Shown here: piece after piece, positions 47,919 to 56,905 of the stretch | Numbering within the stretch: position 1 is the stretch's first letter | Layout: every line of letters begins with the position of its first letter | NCBI RefSeq assembly: GCF_024721605.1 | Contig: NZ_CP102630.1 | Location: forward strand, 682,001 to 746,000 | Origin: Sphingomicrobium flavum | Lineage (GTDB): Bacteria > Pseudomonadota > Alphaproteobacteria > Sphingomonadales > Sphingomonadaceae | Length of the DNA: 64,000 nt | Direction of reading: 5' to 3' | The notes under the pieces: generated by a model | Database searches by the model: none | Told to the model about the DNA's origin: nothing | Seen by the model: only the letters and a program-made list of their open reading frames with translations | Made by a program: the position numbers and the translations under genes

Positions 47919-48538
47919 TCACGCTCCACCATCTGGAAGACAGCCGCTCGCAGCGCATCCTCTGGCTGCTCGAAGAACTGCATCTCGATTATGAGGTGAA
48001 GCGCTATGAACGCGATCCCAAGACGATGCGCGCTCCCGCCAGCCTCAAGAAGGTCCACCCCCTCGGCAAATCGCCGCTGCTGGAGGAGGACGCCGTGATC
48101 TACGCCGAAAGCGCGGCGATCATGGAGCATCTGGTCAGCGGCGGAAATCGCTTCGGTTCGCCCAGCGACCTGGAAGGTGCGCGTCGCTATCGCTTCTACA
48201 TGCATTATGCCGAAGGCTCATTGATGCCGCCTTTGTTCGGCCAGCTGGTGGTCCATCGCCTCGGCATTTTGGGCCGCCCCGCGAAAAAGCCGGTCAGCGC
48301 CATGCTGCACGAACATTTCGCCTTCATCGAGCAGGATCTGGAAGATCGCGAATGGTTCGCCTCCGACCGCATCACCGCCGCCGACATGATGATGAGCTTT
48401 CCGCTGGAAGCCGCGCGTGCCCGCGCCGGGCTCGACGATCGCTATCCCAACATCATGGCCTGGCTCGAACGCTGCCACAAACGCCCGGCCTATCAGCGCG
48501 CACTCGAAAGCGGGGGTGACTATAGCTATGCCGGTTGA
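47915..48538 (+). CDS. Glutathione S-transferase
   Basis: This is a 207-residue protein. The thioredoxin-like N-terminal domain has LEDSRSQRILWLLEEL, with Ser residues in the usual catalytic place, and KSPLLEEDAVIYAESAAIMEHL, which binds the gamma-glutamyl end of glutathione. The C-terminal helical domain has ASDRITAADMMMSFPLE. The substrate is unknown. It is translationally coupled to the peptidase (ATGA). Confidence 0.9.
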   Translation: MITLHHLEDSRSQRILWLLEELHLDYEVKRYERDPKTMRAPASLKKVHPLGKSPLLEEDAVIYAESAAIMEHLVSGGNRFGSPSDLEGARRYRFYMHYAEGSLMPPLFGQLVVHRLGILGRPAKKPVSAMLHEHFAFIEQDLEDREWFASDRITAADMMMSFPLEAARARAGLDDRYPNIMAWLERCHKRPAYQRALESGGDYSYAG

Positions 48539-48595
48539 CGCGCGCGAAGCGGACCGCAAAAGCTAGACACAGGCGCATAACAGGGGGATTCGAAC

Positions 48596-49900
48596 ATGGA
48601 CGTTGCCACCAAGAAAGGGGGCCTGCCGCTTCACTGGCAGATGCTGATCGGTTTCGTGCTTGGCCTCGGCTTCGGCCTGTTCGCCAACATCACCGCGCAG
48701 GATGCGGGCTGGGTCGCCTGGCTGCAGACCTATGTCACCGGCCCCATCGGCCAGATCTTCCTGCGCCTGCTCTTCATGCTGGTCATCCCCTTGCTCTTCT
48801 CGGCGCTGGTCGTCGGGATCGCCGAAATGGGCGATGCGCGTTCGCTCAAGCGCGTTGGCCTCAAGACACTGGCCTTCACCGTGATCGTCTCCGGCATCGC
48901 GGTCATCCTCGCGCTCACCGTCGCCAACGTGTTCGAACCGGGCGCGGGCGTCGACCGCGCGCTCGCCACCTCATTGCTCGAAGACGCACGTGAAGGGGCG
49001 GGGGCCATCATCTCGCGCAATGCCGAACAGCCCTCTGGCATCGACGCGCTCATCAACATCATCCCCTCCAACGTCGTCGCCGCGATGAGCGCCAACGACA
49101 TCCTCGCCGTCATGTTCTTCGCGCTGATGTTCGGCATCGGCCTGCTCTTCACCGACAGCAAGGAAGCTGACATCCTGCAGAAGGGCATCGAAGGCGTCTT
49201 CCACGTCGCGATGAAGCTCATCATGTGGGTCATCCGCCTCGCGCCGATCGCCATCTTCTGCTTCATGTTCAACCTCGCCAGCGTGTTCGGTTGGGACATT
49301 CTGCTGCGCCTCGGCGCCTATGTGCTGGTCGTGCTGCTGGCCTTGGGCGTGCACATGTTCATCGTCTATCCGATCGTTCTGCGCGTGGCGGGCGGGGTCA
49401 GCCCCATCTGGTTCTTCAAGAATGTGCAGGAAGCCATGGTCATGGCCTTCTCCACCGCCAGCTCGAACGCCACGCTTCCCTATGCGCTCAAGGTCGCCGA
49501 TGAAAATCTGAAGCTGCCGCGCGCACCCGCGCGTTTCGTGCTCACCATCGGCGCCACCGCCAACCAGAATGGCACCGCCATCTTCGAAGGCGTCACCGTC
49601 CTGTTCCTCGCCCAATTCTTCGGCGTGGATTTGAGCATCGGCCAGCAGGTCATCGTGCTTCTGATGTGCATCCTTGGCGGCATCGGCACGGCGGGCGTAC
49701 CCGCAGGCTCGCTGCCCGTGGTCGCGCTGATCCTCGCCATGGTCGGGGTGCCGCCCGAAGGCATCGGCATCGTGCTTGGTGTCGACCGCTTCCTCGACAT
49801 GTGCCGCACCACCCTGAACGTGACGGGCGATCTGGCCTGCGCCACGGTGGTCAGCCGCGGGGAGGAACGCGAAGAGGGTGAGCCTGTTCTACAGGCATGA
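48596..49900 (+). CDS. Dicarboxylate/amino acid:cation symporter (DctA/GltP family)
   Basis: This is a 434-residue secondary transporter with about eight helices and two re-entrant loops. The signature serine-rich loop is FSTASSNATLP, and the substrate-site motif is GATANQNGTAIFEG, where the more usual form is NMDGTA. The family imports C4-dicarboxylates or glutamate/aspartate with Na+ or H+. Which substrate cannot be said. The stop overlaps the HAD gene by 4 bases. Confidence 0.92.
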   Translation: MDVATKKGGLPLHWQMLIGFVLGLGFGLFANITAQDAGWVAWLQTYVTGPIGQIFLRLLFMLVIPLLFSALVVGIAEMGDARSLKRVGLKTLAFTVIVSGIAVILALTVANVFEPGAGVDRALATSLLEDAREGAGAIISRNAEQPSGIDALINIIPSNVVAAMSANDILAVMFFALMFGIGLLFTDSKEADILQKGIEGVFHVAMKLIMWVIRLAPIAIFCFMFNLASVFGWDILLRLGAYVLVVLLALGVHMFIVYPIVLRVAGGVSPIWFFKNVQEAMVMAFSTASSNATLPYALKVADENLKLPRAPARFVLTIGATANQNGTAIFEGVTVLFLAQFFGVDLSIGQQVIVLLMCILGGIGTAGVPAGSLPVVALILAMVGVPPEGIGIVLGVDRFLDMCRTTLNVTGDLACATVVSRGEEREEGEPVLQA

Positions 49901-50700
49901 CGCTCGACGACCTGCCGGATCATTATTCCACCATCCTGTGCGATGTGTGGGGCGTCATCCATGACGGGGCCAGCCTCTATCCCGGCGTCGCGAGCCGCTT
50001 CGCGCGCTGGCATGGGGAAGGCCGCAAAATCATCATCCTCACCAACGCCCCGCGCCCGGCGGACAGGGTGGAGGCTGACTTGCGCATGTTGGGCCTCGAT
50101 CCCGCTCACTGGCACGCGCTGACCTCCAGCGGGCAGGCGGGCATCGCCGCGCTGACCGATCCGCCGCGTCCTGTCGGCTTTTGCGGCACCCGCTACGATT
50201 TCGAGGATCTGGAAGCGCACGGCGTCACCTTCGCCTCCGCGCAGGAGCCGCATGACGAAATCGCGCTGACCGGCCTCGATGAATATCGCTACGAAGTTTC
50301 CGAATATGTGGCCGAGCTGTCGGCCTGGCTGGAACGCGGCATGCTGCTCCACTGCCTCAACCCCGACCGCATTGTCGTCCATCGCGGCCAGCGCCTCGTC
50401 TGCGCCGGCGCCATTGCCGATGCCTATGAGGCCAAGGGCGGCCGCGCCATCTGGTATGGCAAGCCCGAAGCGCCGATTTTCGACCATGCGCTCAAACTGG
50501 CCGGCAACCCGCCGCGCGAAGAGGTGGTGATGGTTGGCGATGGCCCGCACACCGACATGCTCGGCGCCTGCCGCGCCGGCATCGACGGTATCTTCGTCTC
50601 AGGAGGAATCCAGGAAGGCGAGGGCTATGACTGGGGCGAGGAATTCGGCGACTGGCGCCCGATCATGACCGTGCCCGGCCTAGCGCCCCGCGCGGCTTGA
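49897..50700 (+). CDS. HAD-superfamily class IIA hydrolase (TIGR01459 type)
   Basis: This is a 267-residue protein. The HAD motif I is ILCDVWGVIHDGASLYPG with the nucleophile Asp, motif II is KIIILTNAPRPADRVEADL and motif IV is VVMVGDGPHTDMLGACRAG. This NagD-like set matches TIGR01459 proteins common in alphaproteobacteria. The phosphate ester substrate is unknown. Its last 38 bases overlap the convergent flippase gene. Confidence 0.9.
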   Translation: MTLDDLPDHYSTILCDVWGVIHDGASLYPGVASRFARWHGEGRKIIILTNAPRPADRVEADLRMLGLDPAHWHALTSSGQAGIAALTDPPRPVGFCGTRYDFEDLEAHGVTFASAQEPHDEIALTGLDEYRYEVSEYVAELSAWLERGMLLHCLNPDRIVVHRGQRLVCAGAIADAYEAKGGRAIWYGKPEAPIFDHALKLAGNPPREEVVMVGDGPHTDMLGACRAGIDGIFVSGGIQEGEGYDWGEEFGDWRPIMTVPGLAPRAA

Positions 50701-51988
50701 TCCGCCGATATTCACGCCATGTTTGGACGATCATGATCGCCACCATAATGACATTGCCAAGCAGATAGGCCGCCGCTGCCCCGACAAGGTCATAGGCGGC
50801 CGATAGCGGTGCCACCAGCGCCAAGAATACCGCCACGCCCACAGCGCGCGCAATCAGCGGCGCAGACGGCTTGTCGAGCGCATAGAGGGTTGGGGGCAGG
50901 GGGAAGCTGATGAGGATCAGCAATGGCACCCCCGCCATCACCAGCAAGGGTGGGAAGGCACCGACAAATTCCTCGCCAAAGGCCAGCCGGATGATCGGCT
51001 CGCCCGCCATAGCCAGCAAGCCAAAGGCCAGCACCCCGACTGCCAGCGCCACCAGCACGCCGCGCATCAGCAAAAGCCAGGGACGCGCCGACTTCAGATC
51101 CATCCGCACCACTTCGGGATAGAAGGCCTTGGCGAACAGGTCGGCAGGCTTTTGCGCGCTGTCGGCAATCGATGCGGCTACGCGGTAAAGCGCCGCCGAT
51201 GCGGGCCCCAGCAGGCCGCCCACGATCAGCCGCGCTACCGGCCCCCAGGCCGCCTTCAGGCTGATGGTGACATTGACGTTCAGGGCAAAATTCCACGCCC
51301 GCGCCAGCGTCGTCGGGCGCAAGGTCGGTCTGATGCCGCGATGCAGTTCCTTGCGCTTCAATTCGCGCCAACCCCACCACCAGGGCAGCAACTGTCCGAA
51401 CAATTCGGTCGCGAACCAGATCAGCAGCATCCCCGCCAGCCCCCAGCCTTGCCACCAGGCAATGCCGATCAGGATGGCGCGGAGGATCGGGTAGATGCTC
51501 GACTGGATCGACAACAGGTCGAACCGATCGAGCACGCGCAGGATGCCAACCGGCGTCGCGGCTGCAAGGAAGGGGATGATCAGGCAATAAGCCAGCGCGA
51601 GGTCGATATCGCTGTCCGGGATGCCGAACCAGCCACCGATCAGCGGCAACAGGCCCATCGCCAGCAGCATGCCCGCAAGCCCGCTCCACACGTCCAGTGC
51701 AAAGGCAAAACCCGTCGCATCCTTCAGCGGCTGCGCATCGCCCTTGGCCAGCGGCCCGCCGCCATAGCGGATGATCAATTGCCAGCTCTGGAAACGCGAA
51801 ACGCCCGATGCGGCCTGCGCATAGCTCACGATCAGGATCAAAAGGCCGAACTGCTCCAGCCCCAATCCGCGCCCGGCAAAGGCCAAGGTCGCCAGGCTCG
51901 CCAGCCCCGCGACCGCCTTGGCGGCCGTCAGATAGCCGCTATTCTTCAGGAGCGACCGGAAATGCCGGTCGGCCAGCCATTGCTTCAT
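50663..51988 (-). CDS. Polysaccharide flippase-like membrane protein
   Basis: This is a 441-residue protein with about 12-14 hydrophobic helices and no other domain, of the MOP/Wzx type: KNSGYLTAAKAVAGLASLATLAFAGRGLGLEQFG is its opening (residues 16-49, key GLGLEQFG). Such proteins flip lipid-linked glycans. No glycan genes are adjacent. It overlaps the HAD gene by 38 bases, which is long for two convergent genes. Confidence 0.8.
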   Translation of the reverse strand: MKQWLADRHFRSLLKNSGYLTAAKAVAGLASLATLAFAGRGLGLEQFGLLILIVSYAQAASGVSRFQSWQLIIRYGGGPLAKGDAQPLKDATGFAFALDVWSGLAGMLLAMGLLPLIGGWFGIPDSDIDLALAYCLIIPFLAAATPVGILRVLDRFDLLSIQSSIYPILRAILIGIAWWQGWGLAGMLLIWFATELFGQLLPWWWGWRELKRKELHRGIRPTLRPTTLARAWNFALNVNVTISLKAAWGPVARLIVGGLLGPASAALYRVAASIADSAQKPADLFAKAFYPEVVRMDLKSARPWLLLMRGVLVALAVGVLAFGLLAMAGEPIIRLAFGEEFVGAFPPLLVMAGVPLLILISFPLPPTLYALDKPSAPLIARAVGVAVFLALVAPLSAAYDLVGAAAAYLLGNVIMVAIMIVQTWREYRRIKPRGALGRARS

Positions 51989-52028
51989 GCGCCTTGCCTA
52001 GCCGAGCCGGCGCTTCCTGTCTTGGCCC

Positions 52029-54059
52029 TTATTCCGCGCCCGCCCGCTCGCGTTCGACCACCTTGTCGGCCAGCGCGCCATTCAATTCGGCCAGATGGTC
52101 ATATTCGGCCTCATAGCTGGCCAGCCCGTGGCTCAGCGCGCGCATTTCCGCTTCCAGTCCATCCAGCTCGGCCGAAGGCAACAGCATGTCGACCCGGTCC
52201 CAGCCTTCCCAGCCATCGCGCGGCACCATGCCCAGCATCTGCCCGCGCCGGCTCGCCAGCGAGGAGGAGATCTTGCTCGAACTGTCGCTCGGCGACACGA
52301 CCGATAGCTTGTGCACTGGTTCCAGAAGATGCGGATGGGCCTCGGCCAGCGCCTCCTGCATCGCGATCCGTCCCGCCGTGCGGAAGGCCAGTTCGCTGCT
52401 GTCCACGCTATGATAGCTGCCATCCAGCAAGGTCACCGCGACATCGACCACCGGGAAGCCCAGTGGCCCCTTGGCCATCGCATCCTTCACCCCGGCCTCG
52501 ACCGCGGGGATATATTGCTTGGGCACATTGCCGCCCTTGACCTTCTCGTCGAACTGAAAGCCTTCGCCCCGGTTCAGCGGGCGCACCTCGATCACCACAT
52601 CACCAAACTGGCCATGCCCGCCCGATTGCTTCTTGTGCCTGCCGCGCTGCTCGACCCTGCGCCTAATGCTCTCGCGATAGGGAATGCGGGGCCGGCGATG
52701 ATCGATTGCCACGCCATAACGGTTCTGCATTCGTTGCAGCGCGATGTTGAGATGCTCCTCGCTCATGCCTTTGAGGATCAGTTCGCCCTCTTCCTGCGCG
52801 ATCCCCAGGCCCGCATCCTCCTCGATCACCTTGGCGAGCGCAGCGGACATGCGCACATCATCCTTGCGGTCGCGCGGCATGATGGCGAAGGCGGCGTTGC
52901 GCGGGCGCTTCTCTACATCGATGGCCGGGGGCAGGGGAGCATCGCCCGCCCAGTCGCCCACTTTCCAGTCATCCACCTTGGCGATGCCGACCAGTTGGCC
53001 CGTGCGCGCCTCGCTGACCTTCTCCTGCCCGCCGCCTTGCAGCGACAGCATGGAGCCGACGCGAACGCTCTCGCCCTTGGAGGTGGTAATCTCCTCGCCT
53101 TCCTTGAAACTGCCGCCCAGTGCCCGCCCGATGGTCACGCGCCCGACCGCGCTGCCATGATAGGTCTTGGCGGCATAGATGGCGCGCATTTCGACGCCCA
53201 AGCGCCGTGCGGTCACGTCCGGTCCCGGCCCGTCATGGCGCAGCGCCTTGAGCAACCGCCGCACGCCCCATTCGCCGGTCGCGGAGCCGAACAGCACCGA
53301 TACGCCCAGATTATCCTCGGTCTCATGGTGCAGATCCTCGAAAATCCGGCTGTCCTCGGGCTTCTCGTCCATCAACAGCTGCTCCAGCAGCGTGTCATCA
53401 TGATCGGCCAATTGCTCGAGCATATGGTTTCGCGCTTCCGCCTCGTCGGAGGCCAAAGCTTCAGGAATATCAATCTGCTGCGACGGTTTTCCGGGACAAT
53501 ATGTAAAGGCCCGTTCCAGCGCCAGGTCGACAAAGCCGGTGACATGATCGCCCTCGCGGATCGGCAATTGTCGCGCGATCAGCGGCGATACGCTCATCGG
53601 CTGCAGCGCCTGCAGCAATTCGCGGATGCTGCCCCGTGCTTGGTCGATGCGATTGACGAAGATGATGTGCGGAATGCCCTGTTCGTCCAGCATCCTCAGC
53701 GCCGGTGCCGCCAGCGGTGCGCGCGCCGGATCGGGGTCGACGACGACAATGCCAAGGTCCGCCAGCGCCACGGCGCGCGCCGCATCCTCGCTGAAACTGG
53801 CTGAACCGGGCGCATCGACGATGGCAAAATGCTCGCCCAGATAGTCGAAATGGAGGAAATTGCTCTCGGTCGATCCGCCGCGGGCGCGGGCTTCCGCGCT
53901 GGCATCGCCGATCGTGTTGCCATCCTCCACCTTGCCCTGTCTCGAAATCGCGCCGGCAGCGTGGAGGAGGGCTTCGGCGAGGCTGGTCTTCCCGGCACCC
54001 GCTGGACCCACCAGCGCGATCATTTTATCGCCGACAATGTCTCCGGATGGCCTGCCCAT
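52029..54059 (-). CDS. Elongation factor G-like GTPase (FusA2 type)
   Basis: This is a 676-residue protein from ATG 54059, which has a GAGGAG site 9 bases upstream. It has the five-domain EF-G plan but divergent GTPase motifs: P-loop GPAGAGKTSLAE, G3 DAPGSASFSED where EF-G has DTPGHVDF, and G4 NRID. A conserved EF-G IV-V end (GGNVPKQYIPAVEAGVKDAM) is present. It is not the canonical factor, as no rpsL-rpsG-tuf genes are near. Such paralogues are widespread, with unclear roles. Confidence 0.88.
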   Translation of the reverse strand: MGRPSGDIVGDKMIALVGPAGAGKTSLAEALLHAAGAISRQGKVEDGNTIGDASAEARARGGSTESNFLHFDYLGEHFAIVDAPGSASFSEDAARAVALADLGIVVVDPDPARAPLAAPALRMLDEQGIPHIIFVNRIDQARGSIRELLQALQPMSVSPLIARQLPIREGDHVTGFVDLALERAFTYCPGKPSQQIDIPEALASDEAEARNHMLEQLADHDDTLLEQLLMDEKPEDSRIFEDLHHETEDNLGVSVLFGSATGEWGVRRLLKALRHDGPGPDVTARRLGVEMRAIYAAKTYHGSAVGRVTIGRALGGSFKEGEEITTSKGESVRVGSMLSLQGGGQEKVSEARTGQLVGIAKVDDWKVGDWAGDAPLPPAIDVEKRPRNAAFAIMPRDRKDDVRMSAALAKVIEEDAGLGIAQEEGELILKGMSEEHLNIALQRMQNRYGVAIDHRRPRIPYRESIRRRVEQRGRHKKQSGGHGQFGDVVIEVRPLNRGEGFQFDEKVKGGNVPKQYIPAVEAGVKDAMAKGPLGFPVVDVAVTLLDGSYHSVDSSELAFRTAGRIAMQEALAEAHPHLLEPVHKLSVVSPSDSSSKISSSLASRRGQMLGMVPRDGWEGWDRVDMLLPSAELDGLEAEMRALSHGLASYEAEYDHLAELNGALADKVVERERAGAE

Positions 54060-54180
54060 AGCGTAAACTCCTCTGGCTTCGCGTGAACGAAGCGCGAGTC
54101 GCAATGGGAAGCGGCAGGCGCTTCGAAACGAAAAACGTCTGCCACTTCAGGGCTTTTGTCTAGGGGCGGGCGCGAATTTT

Positions 54181-55095
54181 TTACGCGTCGGCGCTGATGT
54201 ACCGCTGCTCGGTCGCCATTTTCAGCAATGCGGCCTGCAGTTTCTCGAACGCGCGCACCTCGATCTGGCGGATGCGTTCGCGGCTGACGCCATAGACCTG
54301 CGAGAGATCTTCCAGCGTCTTGGGGTCTTCGGACAAACGGCGCTCGGTCAGGATATGCTTTTCCCGATCGTTGAGACTGCCCATCGCTTGCATCAGCAGT
54401 TCGTGGCGAACCTGCGCTTCCTCATCGTCGGCGACGATTTCGTCCTGCAGCGGGGCCTCGCTCTCGAGGATGTCCATCCACTGGCTTTCGCCTTCGCCAT
54501 CGCCGGTGCGCAGGGGCGAATTCAACGAACTGTCGCCGCCCATCGACATGCGCCGGTTCATGTTGACGACTTCCTCTTCGGAAACGCCGAGCTCCGTCGC
54601 AATCTTGGTGACGTCATCGGGATGAAGATCACCATCCTCGAAGGCTTCGATCTGGTTCTTCATCCGGCGAAGGTTGAAGAACAGCTTCTTCTGCGCCGCG
54701 GTGGTGCCCATCTTCACCAGGCTCCAGCTGCGCAGGATAAATTCCTGGATCGAGGCGCGGATCCACCACATCGCATAGGTGGCGAGGCGGAAGCCGCGAT
54801 CGGGCTCGAATTTCTTCACGCCCTGCATCAGGCCGATATTGCCTTCGCTGATCAGCTCGGAAACGGGCAGGCCATAGCCACGATAGCCCATCGCGATCTT
54901 GGCAACCAGGCGCAGGTGCGAGTTGACCAGCTGCGCCGCCGCATCGGTATCACCGTGCTCGGTCCAGCGCTTGGCCAGCATATATTCTTCTTCCGGCTTC
55001 AGGATCGGAAATTTTTTGATTTCCGTCAGATAACGGTTGAGACCGTTTTCGCCGCCGGTTGCGGGGATCGACACCGCCGCATTGCCCTTTGCCAT
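54181..55095 (-). CDS. rpoH: RNA polymerase sigma factor RpoH (sigma-32)
   Basis: This is a 304-residue sigma factor: region 1.2 NRYLTEIKKFPILKPEEEYMLAKRW, region 2 LRLVAKIAMGYRGYGLPVSELISEGNIGLM and RLATYAMWWIRASIQEFILRSW (by motif; residues 60-130), the RpoH box QKKLFFNLR, and region 4 with YGVSRERIRQIEVRAFEKL. It directs heat-shock transcription. A 6-base hairpin lies in the leader just before the AAGGAG ribosome site. Confidence 0.95.
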   Translation of the reverse strand: MAKGNAAVSIPATGGENGLNRYLTEIKKFPILKPEEEYMLAKRWTEHGDTDAAAQLVNSHLRLVAKIAMGYRGYGLPVSELISEGNIGLMQGVKKFEPDRGFRLATYAMWWIRASIQEFILRSWSLVKMGTTAAQKKLFFNLRRMKNQIEAFEDGDLHPDDVTKIATELGVSEEEVVNMNRRMSMGGDSSLNSPLRTGDGEGESQWMDILESEAPLQDEIVADDEEAQVRHELLMQAMGSLNDREKHILTERRLSEDPKTLEDLSQVYGVSRERIRQIEVRAFEKLQAALLKMATEQRYISADA

Positions 55096-55162
55096 TCTCG
55101 CTCCTTACCGGGTGGAGAGTTTCCCCACCCAAAATCGGTCGGCCTTCATAGCCTTCCACACT

Positions 55163-56110
55163 CTATACGCCAAGTCGATTGACCAGTTCCTGAATATCCG
55201 ACGGAAGGGCACTCTCGAACGACAAACGTTCCTTCCGCGTCGGATGAATGAAGCCGAGCCGCGCGGCGTGAAGCGCCTGGCGCGAAAAACCCAGCTCTTT
55301 CAACAACGTGCGATGCGACTTTTTGCTCCTGCCATAGGTGGGATCCCCCACCAGCGGATGTCCGATATGCGCCATATGAACGCGCACCTGATGCGTCCGC
55401 CCGGTTTCCAGGCGACATTCGACCAATGCCGCTTCCCTCAAGTTCGTCAGTTTGCGCCAATGGGTTACAGCATGCTTGCCCTTATGGTCGGGCGCGACCG
55501 CCATTTTCTTGCGATTCTGCGGCGATCGGGCGAGTTGGGTGCTCACCGTCCCTTCGTTCGCCTTGGGCAGGCCGGACACGACGGCCAGATAGCGCCGGTC
55601 GATGCTATGGGCGGCGAACTGTTTGGCCAGCGCCTCATGCGCGATATCGGTCTTGGCCACCACCAAAAGGCCCGATGTATCCTTGTCGATGCGGTGGACG
55701 ATGCCCGGCCGCGCCACTCCGCCAATGCCCGACAATTGCCCCGCACAATGATGGAGCAGGGCATTGACCAGCGTGCCGTCGAGGTTACCCGCCGCCGGAT
55801 GGACGACCAGCCCCGCTGGCTTGTCGACGATCAGCAATTGCTCATCTTCATAGACGATGGTCAGCGCAATATCCTGTGGCACGGCATGGTGGGGCTTGGG
55901 TTCGGGCACGGTCAGCGTGAAGCGCTCATGTCCCTTCACCTTGAAGGCCGGATCGCGTGTAGGGCCGTCAGCGCCTTCCAGCGCGCCCTCGCTAATCAAT
56001 TTCTTGATCCGCTCACGGGAAAGTGACGTCATGACATCGGTCACGGCCCGGTCTAGCCGCCATCCGGCATGTCGCGCCTCCAGCGCGATGTCGTGAATTT
56101 CCCCCGCCAT
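55163..56110 (-). CDS. RluD-type 23S rRNA pseudouridine synthase
   Basis: This is a 315-residue protein. It has an N-terminal S4 domain (GWRLDRAVTDVMTSLSRERI) and a RluA-family catalytic core with the Asp in HRIDKDTSGLLVVAK; LLIVDKPAGLVVHPAAGN and GRTHQVRVHMAHIGHPLVGD confirm it. E. coli RluD makes pseudouridines 1911, 1915 and 1917 in helix 69. Assignment to RluD rather than RluC is by motif pattern. Confidence 0.9.
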   Translation of the reverse strand: MAGEIHDIALEARHAGWRLDRAVTDVMTSLSRERIKKLISEGALEGADGPTRDPAFKVKGHERFTLTVPEPKPHHAVPQDIALTIVYEDEQLLIVDKPAGLVVHPAAGNLDGTLVNALLHHCAGQLSGIGGVARPGIVHRIDKDTSGLLVVAKTDIAHEALAKQFAAHSIDRRYLAVVSGLPKANEGTVSTQLARSPQNRKKMAVAPDHKGKHAVTHWRKLTNLREAALVECRLETGRTHQVRVHMAHIGHPLVGDPTYGRSKKSHRTLLKELGFSRQALHAARLGFIHPTRKERLSFESALPSDIQELVNRLGV

Positions 56111-56194
56111 GTTGGTCAGATAAGATGAGTTTCGGGCGGTTCAATGGCTGGTTGAGGGTTGCATGGTCCTCGCGCTTCGCCCATCCAAGCGGCC

Positions 56195-56830
56195 ATGGAA
56201 GATATCGACTTTGCTTCGCTGCTGTGCAGCCGCCTGTGCCATGACCTGCTCTCGCCGGTCGGCGCGCTCAACAATGGCCTCGAATTGCTGGCGGACGAGA
56301 CTGATCCCCAGATGCGCGAACGCTGCATGGACCTGCTCGCCGACAGCGCCAAGGCGACCGCGAACAAGCTCAAATTCTTCCGCCTCGCATTCGGCTCTGC
56401 CGGTGGCTACGGCGCCGAAATCGACACGGGCGAAGCCCGCGCCGCGCTGCAGGGCCTGTTCGGAGAGGAAAAGCGGATCGAACTGGGCTGGATGGTGGCC
56501 GAACCCAAATTGCCCAAGGAAGCGGTCAAGCTGCTCCTTAATCTTGGCATGATCGCGGGCGATGCGCTGGTGCGCGGCGGCCGCCTCGATGTCGGGGCGG
56601 AGCAGGGGGCAGGGGGGATGGAACTGGTCATCCGCGCCGAAGGTCCGCGTCTCATCCTCGATCCAAATATCCGCGCCATGCTGGCCGATGGCGGTGCGCT
56701 ATCCACCGTCGAACCGCGCACCGCGGCCGCCTATATGGCCAACCGCTTGGCGACCGAAGGCGGCGGCTCAATCCAGATTTCGGGCGGCAATGACGAACAT
56801 CTGGTAGTCGGCGTCCTGCTTCCCGCCTGA
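56195..56830 (+). CDS. chpT: Histidine phosphotransferase ChpT
   Basis: This is a 211-residue protein from ATG 56195 (MEDIDFASLLCSRLCHDLLS), where His16 sits in the LCHDLLSPVGALNNGLELL helix. It has a four-helix dimer part and a degenerate HATPase-like part (AVKLLLNLGMIAGDALVRGG) that lacks ATP-site motifs. ChpT passes phosphate from CckA to CtrA and CpdR in alphaproteobacteria. CckA is encoded about 14 kb upstream. An in-frame TTG at 56159 adds 12 unrelated residues. Confidence 0.88.
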   Translation: MEDIDFASLLCSRLCHDLLSPVGALNNGLELLADETDPQMRERCMDLLADSAKATANKLKFFRLAFGSAGGYGAEIDTGEARAALQGLFGEEKRIELGWMVAEPKLPKEAVKLLLNLGMIAGDALVRGGRLDVGAEQGAGGMELVIRAEGPRLILDPNIRAMLADGGALSTVEPRTAAAYMANRLATEGGGSIQISGGNDEHLVVGVLLPA

Positions 56831-56839
56831 GGCGTATCG

Positions 56840-56855
56840 CTAACGGGGCTTTAAC
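56840..56855 (+). promoter_or_regulatory. CtrA-like binding box before cheA
   Basis: CTAA-N7-TTAAC differs from the published CtrA consensus TTAA-N7-TTAA(C) at one base in the first half-site. It lies 50 bases before the cheA ATG and 9 bases after the chpT stop. Chance occurrence is possible. Confidence 0.42.
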
Positions 56856-56905
56856 CAATCTTCGCCATAGAGGGGGTCAAGAAGACCAACTCTAGAGGCC
56901 TGTTC

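Noticed and set aside
52311-53804. A 497-codon plus-strand frame across the EF-G-like gene
   Set aside because: It is antisense to a gene with complete domain order, and has no motifs.
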